Made by a program: the position numbers and the translations under genes. This document shows positions 1 through 8,131 of a stretch of DNA of 64,000 nt, piece after piece. The notes under the pieces are model-generated. The model had not been told where the DNA came from, did no database searches, and saw nothing but the letters and a program-made list of their open reading frames with translations. This DNA is from Lachnospiraceae bacterium (lineage in GTDB: Bacteria > Bacillota > Clostridia > Lachnospirales > Lachnospiraceae). Where the stretch lies: contig JAKSSF010000003.1 of NCBI GenBank assembly GCA_024403235.1, positions 34,737 to 98,736 on the forward strand. The letters run 5' to 3'. How positions within the stretch are numbered: position 1 is the stretch's first letter; the number at the start of each line of letters is the position of its first letter.

Positions 1-547
1 TTCTCATAACTATTTGACCCAATAATAGGTTCTTTAGAAATGATATTTCCATAAGAATCCATAAAAACTGTGGTAGGAACATATTCTGTCATGAGAGAAT
101 ACATACTTTCCGGTGCCACGATTACAGGATAGGTGATACCAGCTTGTTCCATAATCTCTTTTGCTTCCGATGTCATATCTGTAGTGGTAAAGGCTCCTAT
201 AATCAGAAGGCCTCTATCCTTGTAACTTTCATATATTTTTTCTAAATCCGGCATTTCCGATACACAGGGACCACACCATGGCTCCCAGAAATTAACCATG
301 ATTACTTTCGCTTGTTTTAAAATACTATCATCTACATAATTCCCATCTAAATCTTGCGTTTGAAAGCTGATGGCGTTAGAAAAAGGATTCTCCAATTCCT
401 TTGTTTCTTCTTGCTTTGTCTCTTCTTGTTCTACTGTTTCCTGCACATTTTCTGTTACTTGCTCCGTAACTTCTTTCTTTCCACAGGCACACAATCCCAA
501 TGCTAATACCAGAGATAGTGTAACCAATACTATTTTTCTTTTCATAC
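1..547 (-). CDS. TlpA-like thioredoxin-fold lipoprotein (partial, C-terminus beyond window)
   Basis: Incomplete at the window edge. The start ATG at 545-547 has an excellent ribosome site (GGAGGAG, 556-562). The N-terminus is a lipoprotein signal peptide with a Leu-Gly-Leu-Cys-Ala-Cys-Gly region, followed by a Glu/Thr-rich linker of about 35 residues and then a thioredoxin-like domain. The active-site motif W-C-G-P-C sits in NFWEPWCGPCVSEMPDL, as in the TlpA/ResA group of extracytoplasmic thiol-disulfide proteins. This implies a membrane-anchored disulfide reductase or redox carrier outside the cell; the substrate is unknown. It probably follows the DUF3298 lipoprotein gene in one transcript (52-bp gap). 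Confidence 0.85.
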
Positions 548-599
548 CTAAAACTCCTCCGAATTTCATTTTCTTGTTCTATTCCTAATTAGGCTAATT

Positions 600-2309
600 C
601 TAGCCTGCATATAGTATTCCCTCAAATACCTCAAACTCTTCTATTCCATTGATTGCAGTACTGTATTCTTCATCTTTTCCGGAAGTAATACGATAAATCC
701 TATCTCCTGATTTGTACACATTCCGATTTATTAAGGAATAATAAACAAATTCATCCCCACCGTTTTTCTCCACATTCGCTGTATCTACAATCACAAAATC
801 TACGATTTTCTCTCCATCAGTACGAAGGAAAGAGACAAAGGTGCCTGCCGGTAAAACAGTTTCGGCAATCACATTTCCTTCTTCATCTACCTCCTGGCAC
901 TCTACATCTATTTTAGTTTTTAACACAATTCCCGTATTGGTTTTATAATAAAGCTCCTTTGCTTCCAATTCTCCATTTTCTAAAATGCTGTAGGTTTTAC
1001 TTCCATCGTAGGTACTTAACATGTATTGTCTGCTGCTTAAATTAACCTGATAGGGGTTCACAAAGGGTTCTGTTTTCCAGGTATAGGCAGTATAATCTTC
1101 TTCATATTCGGAACTATAGGAAAGAGTGGTAAAATCCAAATTCCAGCCGTCATTTTCACGCATTCTCATGGTATCTAAGTCCAAAATATGAAGCACATTA
1201 TAGTCATTTTCCATGCCCAGGAAGGAATAACAATAATAGTGTCCATTGATATTAATCAAATACGATTCTTCCTTATAGCAATAGTCCGCAATCTGCGCAC
1301 TGCGTTTTCCCAGAATCAAAGAAGGCGTATTGGAATAATCATCTACATATTTTTGCTCCACATAAATCTCTTCATAATTCCCATTACCATCCAAATCTAT
1401 TTTATTATAGTGGGTCCCATTCAATGGGATTACATAACGACTTGGCACTTCCTTCACAGAATCTGCAAAAAGTTCCGGATACTCATCATAATCAATAGTG
1501 ATTTCCTGACTACCGCTAGCATAAGCGCCCAAAGTGTAGGCATTGAAAATCATGGTGATGCCTTCGTATCCTACTGCAAAATTTTCCTTGCTATTATACT
1601 CCACTAGGTCCTGACGATATTGCTCTAGTGTTATTAATCCATCTACCACATCGTAGTATTCTTCCTGCAATTTTTTATCCACTACTTCATAAAATCTGTC
1701 AATGTCTAAAACCACATCTGACAATTCCAGTTTTTTCCCTGTAGCCGGATCATAGTTTTCACCAATATAATCCCAAGTCGGGTGTGCACCACCTAAATAT
1801 GCGTATTCATTAGAAAGCAGGCAAAGCACATTTTTATCTGCCCGATATACTTTTGTATTTACAGTAAACTCCATGCTTGTTAAAGGCTCCGGAATTTCAG
1901 AATCTTCACTTTCCTCTAAAAAAGCGTCAATCATGGAATTCATATCCTGATAATAAAACTCTGCCATTTCTTTCTGCTCATTGTTTCGTTCCTCCAAAGC
2001 CTTTGCAAGAGCAGGGTATTTTTCTTCTCCTACAGACGACAGTTCCACTTTCTGATAGGTCACATCGCCTGTTGAAATATAAGTCACCGGATCCATCCCA
2101 TACTTACTAAATTCTTCTACTGTAATAGGGAGAAACGCTTCCTCATTTTCGCTTTCTGCTACCATCTCTGCGGTTTCTTCCTGAGTATTTTCGGTGCTTT
2201 CTTCGTTTTTTGTTGTTTCTTCTGCCGGTGCCTGCTCTTTGCTTTTATTGCAGCCTGTCAACAAAACACAGAACATCAAACAGCCTACCAGTATTCTTTT
2301 CTTAAACAT
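600..2309 (-). CDS. Large lipoprotein with DUF3298-like domain
   Basis: 569 aa. The N-terminal signal peptide ends in LLTGCNKS, a lipobox, so the mature protein should be lipid-anchored on the outer face of the membrane. A Glu/Thr-rich linker follows. Residues about 125-300 contain GGAHPTWDY and FNAYTLGAYASG, which resemble the DUF3298/PdaC-RsiV C-terminal domain of extracytoplasmic Firmicute proteins. The C-terminal half has no family I recognise. The function is not known; in RsiV this domain binds lysozyme, but that role cannot be assumed here. The ATG is preceded by an AAGAGGAAAATC ribosome site. Confidence 0.75.
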   Translation of the reverse strand: MFKKRILVGCLMFCVLLTGCNKSKEQAPAEETTKNEESTENTQEETAEMVAESENEEAFLPITVEEFSKYGMDPVTYISTGDVTYQKVELSSVGEEKYPALAKALEERNNEQKEMAEFYYQDMNSMIDAFLEESEDSEIPEPLTSMEFTVNTKVYRADKNVLCLLSNEYAYLGGAHPTWDYIGENYDPATGKKLELSDVVLDIDRFYEVVDKKLQEEYYDVVDGLITLEQYRQDLVEYNSKENFAVGYEGITMIFNAYTLGAYASGSQEITIDYDEYPELFADSVKEVPSRYVIPLNGTHYNKIDLDGNGNYEEIYVEQKYVDDYSNTPSLILGKRSAQIADYCYKEESYLININGHYYCYSFLGMENDYNVLHILDLDTMRMRENDGWNLDFTTLSYSSEYEEDYTAYTWKTEPFVNPYQVNLSSRQYMLSTYDGSKTYSILENGELEAKELYYKTNTGIVLKTKIDVECQEVDEEGNVIAETVLPAGTFVSFLRTDGEKIVDFVIVDTANVEKNGGDEFVYYSLINRNVYKSGDRIYRITSGKDEEYSTAINGIEEFEVFEGILYAG

Positions 2310-2392
2310 GATTTTCCTCTTTCTTTTGGTAATGCACTTATTGTAATGTGCTTAAAAAATCGTCTTTATAATGAGTATAACATTTATGCGCC

Positions 2393-2426
2393 AAAAAAAG
2401 AAGAATCGCCTCAAATAAGACGATCC
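2393..2426 (-). terminator. Rho-independent terminator after the TIGR03915 gene
   Basis: Read on the minus strand, the arms 2418-2426 and 2403-2411 form a 9-bp stem with two G-U pairs, followed by seven T (complement of 2393-2399). Confidence 0.7.
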
Positions 2427-2449
2427 TAATATAACAATTTTGCATACAC

Positions 2450-3202
2450 CTACATAAACTCCGTCACATGTTTTCTGGACCACTTTGGGAAAAGATTGGT
2501 TTGACAGCGTTCATTATGCCTTTCTTGTATAGCAATCTGTTGAAAGAAAGTTTTCCACATATCTGTATATTGGTCATTCACCTCTTCTGTTTTCTGAAGC
2601 CGATTGAATTCCTCTTCCGTCAAACGACGCAAATAATAGGGACTATCCGCAGGGTGCACCAATGCTTCTTTATGTACATCATCAATAATCATAAAATCTA
2701 TAGAAGGCATTCTATCTGCAAAAATAGGTCCTAAATAGGTCACGATTTTGCTTTTCGGCTCGATATGAGAAATATAAGTATTTCCAATCTGATGAAATCT
2801 TACAAACTCTTGAAATCTGTTAGCCTCTCGCTTCACGCGGAGACGAATCTCTGCATTTCGCATAACATCAGCATATTGCACCATTTCCAATACAGATGGT
2901 CCATGGTGAAAGCCTAATAGCAGCACATGATAAATGTTGTCCAAAACATCTTCTTCATAGGCCATAGAAGCTAACGCCAATTCTCTATATACCTGGTAAG
3001 AAATCCTGGTAACAATGGCATCCATCACTTTTGCTGCCTTAGCACTGTCAGAAGAAACATGGACATATTCATCAAATAGAGTATATTGTTGAATGGGCTC
3101 CAACATAAGACGAATATTTTTATGGACCAGTCCACTGGCAGACGCTTCATAAATACAAGTCAGCATTGCCTCCCACTCGTGTTCGCATGTAAATATTCTC
3201 AT
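2450..3202 (-). CDS. TIGR03915-family putative DNA repair/metabolism protein
   Basis: 250 aa cytoplasmic protein with no membrane segment. It matches the family (TIGR03915) that nearly always sits directly beside a radical SAM protein of the TIGR03916 family, as it does here with an 11-bp gap. The N-terminus (MRIFTCEHEWEAMLTCIYEA) and an internal segment around FVRFHQIGNTYISHIEP are characteristic. The biochemical activity is not established; the family is named as probable DNA metabolism from its context. It is probably transcribed from the SOS-type promoter upstream of the partner gene. Confidence 0.85.
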   Translation of the reverse strand: MRIFTCEHEWEAMLTCIYEASASGLVHKNIRLMLEPIQQYTLFDEYVHVSSDSAKAAKVMDAIVTRISYQVYRELALASMAYEEDVLDNIYHVLLLGFHHGPSVLEMVQYADVMRNAEIRLRVKREANRFQEFVRFHQIGNTYISHIEPKSKIVTYLGPIFADRMPSIDFMIIDDVHKEALVHPADSPYYLRRLTEEEFNRLQKTEEVNDQYTDMWKTFFQQIAIQERHNERCQTNLFPKWSRKHVTEFM

Positions 3203-3213
3203 TCTTTACCCCT

Positions 3214-4728
3214 TTACCCAACTCCTAATCCAAAGTCTGTAAACAAATTGGTCTGCCTATACTGCATTCCGGAATCTGTAATCTGCATAGCTTCTTCTCT
3301 ACATTCATCCGTAAGACATCTTCTGATATACGCATCATCTAAATTCAGTAATCCAAGCGTCTTTCCACCACAAGTAATAAAATATCTGGCTCGTTTCAAG
3401 ACAATCCGCATTTTCTTTAACATATCAAAGTTTAGGGGGCCATATCTTCTGGCAGATAGAATTTTCTTTACCCCCGTAGGTCCTATGCCGGGAATTCGCA
3501 AAAGTACATCCGGTGTGGCCGTATTGATTTCTACAGGGAAAAGTTCCATATGACGAAGGGCCCAGTTGCACTTGGGATCTATGGCGTAATCCAGATTTGG
3601 CTGATCTGCTGACACAATCTCATTGGCATAAAACCCATAGTAGCGCAGTAACCAATCAGCCTGATATAATCTGTGTTCTCTCAGTAATGGCACCGGTGTC
3701 CCTAAAGCAGGTAATGCAGCATCTTCGTTTAATGGAATATAGGCTGAGTAGAACACTCTTCTCAAGTCAAACTTTCGATACAGTGCTTGTGAAGTATGAA
3801 TCAACTGATAGTCCGTTTCTCCGCTGGCACCAATAATCATTTGGGTACTCTGTCCACCAGGTGCAAAGGTTCTTCCAAGAGCAATATCTTTTCGCTCTGC
3901 AGGATGTTGCATAGCGCTATCTCCTGCTGATAGAATATGCAATGCACGCTTATAGCTTTGATCCCCATTTCCGCCTTCGATATGTTCCTGCCTCTGTCCC
4001 CAAATACTGTCTACCAAATAATTGTTGATTTTTGCTCTTTCAAATAAAGCACTTTTCCCTGAAGCCACACGAAATCTGGCAATGGTATCTGCTATCTGAT
4101 TCATGGGCAACAAAATGTCGCTCATATCTTTATCCGGTGCCATATTCTGCAAACTATCGTTAGTGGGCATTTCCATATTGATACTAATTCTGTCTGCCAG
4201 TAATCCTGCGGAATACAATAGTTCACTGCTGGCTCCCGGAATAGCTTTCACATGGATATACCCATTGAACTTATACTTGGTACGAAGAAGTCTCAGCGTT
4301 TCGCATATTTTCTCCATGGTCTTATCGGGGCTACCAATTACACCAGAGCTTAAAAACAAACCTTCGATATAATTCCGTTTGTAAAACTCTATGGTAAGCG
4401 TACAGATCTCTTCCGGGGTAAAGGTGGCCCTGGGAATGTCATTACTAATTCTGTTGCAACAATACTTGCAGTCATAAATGCAAGCGTTGCTCATCAGGAT
4501 TTTCAATAAAGAAATACATCTCCCATCTGCCGCAAAGGAATGACACACACCTGCTGCCACAGAATTTCCAAGGTATCCTTTTTTTCCGGAACGAGACACT
4601 CCTGAAGAGGTGCATGCCACATCATATTTGGCGGCATCTGCCAGAATCGCAAGCTTCTCCTCTAATCCCTTCATTGGATTTGCTGTATATATGGTTTGAT
4701 TGTTTTGATAAAAAATTTGATTGTCCAT
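3214..4728 (-). CDS. Radical SAM protein, putative DNA modification/repair (TIGR03916 family)
   Basis: 504 aa. The radical-SAM cluster motif C-X3-C-X2-C is at Cys83, Cys87 and Cys90 (CIYDCKYC), with extra cysteines at 62 and 71. The C-terminal third has a helix-hairpin-helix-type sequence (RIPGIGPTGVKKIL), consistent with DNA binding. Its partner follows 11 bp downstream. Family members usually begin near Met19 (MKGLEEKLAILADAAKYD), so the first 18 residues are uncertain. However, no ribosome site precedes either Met, and the promoter -10 lies only 6 bp before the first ATG, so a leaderless mRNA is possible. An SOS box in the promoter supports a repair role; the chemistry is unknown. Confidence 0.88.
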   Translation of the reverse strand: MDNQIFYQNNQTIYTANPMKGLEEKLAILADAAKYDVACTSSGVSRSGKKGYLGNSVAAGVCHSFAADGRCISLLKILMSNACIYDCKYCCNRISNDIPRATFTPEEICTLTIEFYKRNYIEGLFLSSGVIGSPDKTMEKICETLRLLRTKYKFNGYIHVKAIPGASSELLYSAGLLADRISINMEMPTNDSLQNMAPDKDMSDILLPMNQIADTIARFRVASGKSALFERAKINNYLVDSIWGQRQEHIEGGNGDQSYKRALHILSAGDSAMQHPAERKDIALGRTFAPGGQSTQMIIGASGETDYQLIHTSQALYRKFDLRRVFYSAYIPLNEDAALPALGTPVPLLREHRLYQADWLLRYYGFYANEIVSADQPNLDYAIDPKCNWALRHMELFPVEINTATPDVLLRIPGIGPTGVKKILSARRYGPLNFDMLKKMRIVLKRARYFITCGGKTLGLLNLDDAYIRRCLTDECREEAMQITDSGMQYRQTNLFTDFGLGVG

Positions 4729-4734
4729 ATTTAT

Positions 4735-4763
4735 ATTATACGAACATTTGTTCTGGTTTGCAA
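4735..4763 (-). promoter_or_regulatory. SOS-type promoter with LexA/DinR box for the radical-SAM repair pair
   Basis: On the minus strand there is TTGCAA (4758-4763), a 17-bp spacer and TATAAT (4735-4740). The spacer contains GAAC-ATTT-GTTC on the plus strand (4742-4753), matching the Firmicute LexA/DinR core GAAC-N4-GTTC. LexA bound there would block RNA polymerase. The -10 lies 6 bp from the first ATG of the gene. Confidence 0.8.
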
Positions 4764-4832
4764 GTATTTATCCTTAAAACCTTATCCTTAAAACACATCG
4801 GGAATATTAGAATACAACCCATTAAAATACAA

Positions 4833-4864
4833 CAAGCAGTTAAAGCTTTCACTTTAACTGCTTG
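4833..4864 (-). terminator. Terminator downstream of the small coiled-coil gene
   Basis: Inverted repeat CAAGCAGTTAAAG / CTTTAACTGCTTG (13-bp arms, short loop), followed on the minus strand by a T-rich stretch (TTGTATTTT). Confidence 0.65.
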
Positions 4865-4886
4865 GGTATACATAGTCTTTTATTCC

Positions 4887-5084
4887 TTATGCATTATTTT
4901 TCTTTTGCACCTCAGCTAGCTGTGCCTGCAAGAGCAAAATTAAGTCATCTTTCTCGGCAAGAAGATTATCCTTTTCCTTAAGGCATTTGTCCTTCTCCGC
5001 AATAATAATATCCTTTTTATCTTCCGCTTCTTTTATAGCTGCTTCCATTTCCGGTCTCATCAATTCTCGTAACGCTTCACACAT
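4887..5084 (-). CDS. Small coiled-coil protein resembling the C-terminal tail of Rpn/PD-(D/E)XK nucleases
   Basis: 65 aa, almost entirely charged helix: MCEALRELM followed by a Glu/Lys-rich heptad-like region with repeats of the type AEKDK / KEKDN / AEKDD. The opening MCEALRELM is typical of the last part of Rpn family recombination-promoting nucleases in gut Clostridia, but no nuclease domain precedes it. The start is well supported by AAAGGAGG 8 bp upstream, so it appears to be an independent gene rather than just a truncated one. It has its own terminator. Possible roles are a remnant, or a stand-alone short Rpn-like protein acting as a partner or antitoxin; this is inference. Confidence 0.6.
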   Translation of the reverse strand: MCEALRELMRPEMEAAIKEAEDKKDIIIAEKDKCLKEKDNLLAEKDDLILLLQAQLAEVQKKNNA

Positions 5085-5189
5085 TTTGGGATCCTCCTTT
5101 AATTCATCAAATAAAGGGTGAATTTTTTCTCAAACTAGGACAAATACTACTAAAGTAATTTGTTTTTTGCTACAAAATATAATTAATGA

Positions 5190-5218
5190 TTGTAATTTAT
5201 TTCTTCCAATGCTAAAAT
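5190..5218 (+). promoter_or_regulatory. Promoter for a short antisense RNA
   Basis: TTGTAA (5190-5195), a 17-bp spacer, and TAAAAT (5213-5218), close to the sigma-A consensus. It faces the 36-codon ORF at 5295-5405 and would start an RNA near 5225. Confidence 0.6.
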
Positions 5219-5224
5219 ACACAT

Positions 5225-5319
5225 ATAAGAAAGTGCTACCGATAGACGGCTTAGCCCTTATAAATGATTATCAATCAAAAAGACCGCACATTTTTCAGGA
5301 CTGGCGGTCTTTTTGATTG
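5225..5319 (+). ncRNA. Candidate antisense RNA (antitoxin of a type I TA-like locus)
   Basis: Predicted from the promoter at 5190-5218 to the hairpin terminator at 5272-5319, about 90 nt. It has no ORF of note. It overlaps the 3' end of the convergent small hydrophobic ORF through the shared terminator. Its 5' part (GTGCTACC...GGCTTAGCCCT, 5233-5258) shares motifs, in the same sense, with the leader of the opposing mRNA. The promoter, length and overlap follow the layout of known Firmicute type I antitoxins such as RatA, but expression is inferred. Confidence 0.5.
5272..5319. terminator. Bidirectional terminator shared by the convergent small RNAs
   Basis: Perfect 16-bp arms, 5272-5287 (CAATCAAAAAGACCGC) and 5304-5319 (GCGGTCTTTTTGATTG), with A and T runs that make it a terminator in both directions. 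The stop codon of the small ORF (5295-5297) lies in the loop, so the arm itself encodes its last residues. Confidence 0.85.
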
Positions 5320-5405
5320 CGCGAAAGATACTTTCCCACTGCAACTCCAGCAGAAAAGATTGTTATTACAGCCGATGCTGCTCCAATAATCTCTAATACT
5401 ATCAT
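5295..5405 (-). CDS. Small hydrophobic peptide, candidate type I toxin
   Basis: 36 aa. A hydrophobic stretch of about 24 residues (starting MIVLEIIGAASAVITIF) is followed by a polar, basic tail (KYLSRNQKDRQS). This is the single-helix plus charged-tail layout of membrane-acting type I toxins and holin-like small proteins. The ATG at 5403-5405 has a strong ribosome site (GAAAGGAGGGG, ending about 5 bp upstream). The coding sequence runs into the terminator hairpin. A sigma-A promoter at 5543-5571 gives a leader of about 130 nt with several hairpins. A convergent promoter at 5190-5218 would make an overlapping RNA. I do not recognise a named family; toxicity is inferred from architecture. Confidence 0.6.
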   Translation of the reverse strand: MIVLEIIGAASAVITIFSAGVAVGKYLSRNQKDRQS

Positions 5406-5542
5406 TGCATCCCCTCCTTTCACATCAATCTCCTTTCAGATTTTCATGTACTCAGAGGGTATCATTCCCTCTGAAAATAGAGGGCTAAGTCCGCCTACCA
5501 TCTTTTTAAGAGACTTGTCTCCTTGGTAGCACCCATACGAAT

Positions 5543-5571
5543 ATTTTATCATATTATTCTATTCTTTTCAA
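5543..5571 (-). promoter_or_regulatory. Promoter for the small hydrophobic peptide mRNA
   Basis: On the minus strand TTGAAA (5566-5571), a 17-bp spacer and TAAAAT (5543-5548). The transcript would start near 5536. Its leader (5406-5536) holds mutually exclusive hairpins, for example CCCTCT/AGAGGG and CAGAGGG/CCCTCTG around 5455-5485, and a CTACCA/TGGTAG pairing at 5496-5529. Confidence 0.7.
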
Positions 5572-5620
5572 CGCTTTTTCATATATGCATTCACACTCTA
5601 ATATGCTTTCTCATACTTTC

Positions 5621-6268
5621 TCATAACAAAACCAGTTTCTCCACCATCTCCGGACTATCCGCAATATAGGTAGCTCCGGCTATCTCTAATTCTTCTAAAG
5701 AACCATAGCCAAAGAGAACCCCTATGGAATCGATTCCGTTCGTCTTGGCACCCAAAATGTCGAATTTTCTATCTCCAACCATGACAGTTTCATCCAGATT
5801 TTCAATTTGACAGTGTTCTAATGCGTAATGGATAATTTCTTCCTTTTCGCTTCTGCTGCCATCCATAGTAGCCCCGGCAACAAAATCAAAATACTGCAAC
5901 AAATCAAAATGTTTCAATATGGTTAGTGTAAACTCCTCCGGCTTTGAAGTAGCTACGATTAGTTTTTTGCCGGCATGTTTCAATTTGGAAAGCAGTTCTA
6001 CGATGCCATCATATACTTTGTTTTCAAACATACCTTTTTCACGAAATCGCTCTCTATAATATGCAATCGCTTTCAAGGCATCTTCTTCACTAAAGCCGTA
6101 GAATTCCATAAAGGAATCCTTCAAAGGGGGACCAATAAATTTATATAATTGGGATCTGTCTTCGTTCTTTATTTCAAATTTTTCCAAAGCATAGGTAACA
6201 GAATTTGTAATACCTTCTCCAGGATCTGTCAGTGTCCCGTCTAAATCAAATAGAATTGTCTGATACAT
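5621..6268 (-). CDS. HAD-superfamily hydrolase (phosphoglycolate phosphatase-like)
   Basis: 215 aa, the usual length for a subfamily IA HAD phosphatase. Motif I is FDLDGTLTD (nucleophile Asp9), motif II is VATSKPEE, and the acidic motif is MVGDRKFDILGAK. A helical cap domain fills residues about 15-80. It should hydrolyse a small phosphorylated metabolite (phosphoglycolate, pyrophosphate or a nucleotide); the substrate cannot be told from sequence. It lies 20 bp after the MFS gene and probably shares its transcript. Confidence 0.85.
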   Translation of the reverse strand: MYQTILFDLDGTLTDPGEGITNSVTYALEKFEIKNEDRSQLYKFIGPPLKDSFMEFYGFSEEDALKAIAYYRERFREKGMFENKVYDGIVELLSKLKHAGKKLIVATSKPEEFTLTILKHFDLLQYFDFVAGATMDGSRSEKEEIIHYALEHCQIENLDETVMVGDRKFDILGAKTNGIDSIGVLFGYGSLEELEIAGATYIADSPEMVEKLVLL

Positions 6269-6288
6269 TTTTCTCCTCTATCTTCCGT

Positions 6289-7482
6289 CTAGTTCGAATG
6301 TTTTTTCGGCTTTATGGTTGCTGCATAAGCACTGTTACACAAGCCCAAAACAGCAGAAATAATAAACAAGGTCTCAATTCCCAAAGTTTGCCATACCCAT
6401 CCACCGAATAATGCAATCAATACGGTAATCAAATGATTTACCGATATACCGGTAGATATAGTTGCCTTTACTTCTTCCTGGGTATCCGAAATATCCTGCA
6501 CATATACATTACTTGCCATAGATGCCAGGGAAATCACAGAGTCCAAAATATAATTGATACAGCATACAATAAAAGCAATTTCTCTGGGGAAAATATGATG
6601 GGCAAAGCCGTAGAAAAAGCATACAATCACCAAAATCAGAGTGTCTGAAATCATTACGATTTTATAGCCCAAGCGATCAATGATTTTTCCTACAACAGGT
6701 GCCAGGAAAAAACAACAAATAGCAGAAATGGCAAAGAGCATACTAATAATTGCCGCTCCTGCTCCATAAAACAGAATCAATACATAGGGACCGAAAGTAA
6801 AGAAAACTTGTTTTCTGGCGCCATAGAATATTTCCAGCATATAATACTTTGTATATTTTTTGCGGAAATAAAAACGACTTTTGGATTTATCCGTTTCACT
6901 TTCGCCCTGAATCTGAAAGGAAAAGAATGCTCCCACTGCCATAATCACAGTAGCAAGTAAAAATACAGGTTTATATAATTTCTCCGCCATAAGAAAGGCA
7001 AATAGCAAAATGATGACACCATAGCCTACCACAGTGCCTGCCTGATACAATGCATTTTGATAGCCTAGCGCCTGTCCTCCTTGATTTTCCTTGGCATACT
7101 CAAGAGAAAGAGTGTTTTTCATGCCTAACTGAATATGCTCTCCCAAAGAATAAATACAAATTGCCAAGGTAACCAACAATTTTGTGGGGCTAATGACAGA
7201 AAGCATTCCCATCCCGATTAACATAATCACTGCACCGATTTTATACAATCGCTGCGCAGAAAACATATATAGCGCTGCTAGAATAAAAATAAGCAAAAGT
7301 CCCGGTATTTCCCGGAAGAATTCTGCCAAGCCCCGGTCGAATTCTCCCATACCAACCACTTCTGCCATATAATTATCAATAACACCTTTATAAATTCCGT
7401 ATCCCAAACCGGTAATCAACAAAGACATTAAAAATACTTTATAATAAGAGTTTTCTTGAAATACTTGCTTTATTTTTCCCAT
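6289..7482 (-). CDS. Major facilitator superfamily transporter
   Basis: 397 aa integral membrane protein with about 12 predicted helices and a basic central loop (residues about 195-212). The loop between helices 2 and 3 and the repeat in the second half (KIIDRLGYKIVMISD) fit the MFS signature A region. The substrate is unknown. It follows sigH after 31 bp and precedes the HAD phosphatase gene, so the three may be co-transcribed. Confidence 0.8.
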   Translation of the reverse strand: MGKIKQVFQENSYYKVFLMSLLITGLGYGIYKGVIDNYMAEVVGMGEFDRGLAEFFREIPGLLLIFILAALYMFSAQRLYKIGAVIMLIGMGMLSVISPTKLLVTLAICIYSLGEHIQLGMKNTLSLEYAKENQGGQALGYQNALYQAGTVVGYGVIILLFAFLMAEKLYKPVFLLATVIMAVGAFFSFQIQGESETDKSKSRFYFRKKYTKYYMLEIFYGARKQVFFTFGPYVLILFYGAGAAIISMLFAISAICCFFLAPVVGKIIDRLGYKIVMISDTLILVIVCFFYGFAHHIFPREIAFIVCCINYILDSVISLASMASNVYVQDISDTQEEVKATISTGISVNHLITVLIALFGGWVWQTLGIETLFIISAVLGLCNSAYAATIKPKKHSN

Positions 7483-7513
7483 GATTTTTTATCTTCTTTC
7501 GTGATTTACAAAC

Positions 7514-8131
7514 TTATCCCAACAATTTTTTCAATTTCATTTTCACTCGACTCAAGCCATTATCCGTGGACTTTTCATCTCTCCCCAAAACCTTTGCGAT
7601 TTGAGAATAGGTCATTCCGGTAATATATAAATCTAAAATCTGTTTTTCAAAAGAACTTAATTCCTGCTCAATTTTTTGTTGTAATAGTTCCAAATTTTCC
7701 TGATCTATAACAAGTTCTTCCGGATTTTTTTCGATTAAAGAAGGAATGGCTTCCAAAATATCTCGTGCTTTTTTTTCACTGTCTGCTTCGTTTTCCCCAG
7801 AGCCAGACAAAGACACATAGGTATTTAACGGTGCATGTTTTTTTCTTCTGGCAGCCTGCACCGCGGTATACATTTGTCTGGATACACAAAGATCTGCAAA
7901 AGAAGCAAAACTGGCATCTCTTCCAATATCATAATCCCGCATAGCTTTGAAAAGACCAATCATGCCCTCCTGAATCAAATCATCTCGGTCTCCGCCCAAA
8001 ATGTACATGGAACCTGCTTTTTTTCGCACCATGTTTTTATATTTATTTAAAAGATACTCTTCCACAGACTTTTCCCCGTCCTGAAATAACAGGATTAATT
8101 CTTCGTCTGTATGTTTTTCAAAATCAATCAT
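7514..8131 (-). CDS. sigH: RNA polymerase sigma factor SigH (sigma-30 type)
   Basis: 205 aa. Region 2 contains the core-binding sequence DRDDLIQEGMIGLFKAMRDYD and region 4 a helix-turn-helix (MTYSQIAKVLGRDEKSTDNGLSRVKMKLKKLL). This is the family of B. subtilis SigH, which directs early sporulation and transition-state genes. The position downstream of cysS-mrnC-rlmB is common for sigH in Clostridia. The start overlaps the end of the SGNH gene by 8 bp, suggesting translational coupling. Confidence 0.9.
   Translation of the reverse strand: MIDFEKHTDEELILLFQDGEKSVEEYLLNKYKNMVRKKAGSMYILGGDRDDLIQEGMIGLFKAMRDYDIGRDASFASFADLCVSRQMYTAVQAARRKKHAPLNTYVSLSGSGENEADSEKKARDILEAIPSLIEKNPEELVIDQENLELLQQKIEQELSSFEKQILDLYITGMTYSQIAKVLGRDEKSTDNGLSRVKMKLKKLLG

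Noticed and set aside
5406..5536. Twenty-codon frame in the leader of the small hydrophobic peptide (begins MVGGLSPLFSEG)
   Set aside because: It lacks a well-placed ribosome site and overlaps the leader hairpins; could still be a leader peptide but is not supported.
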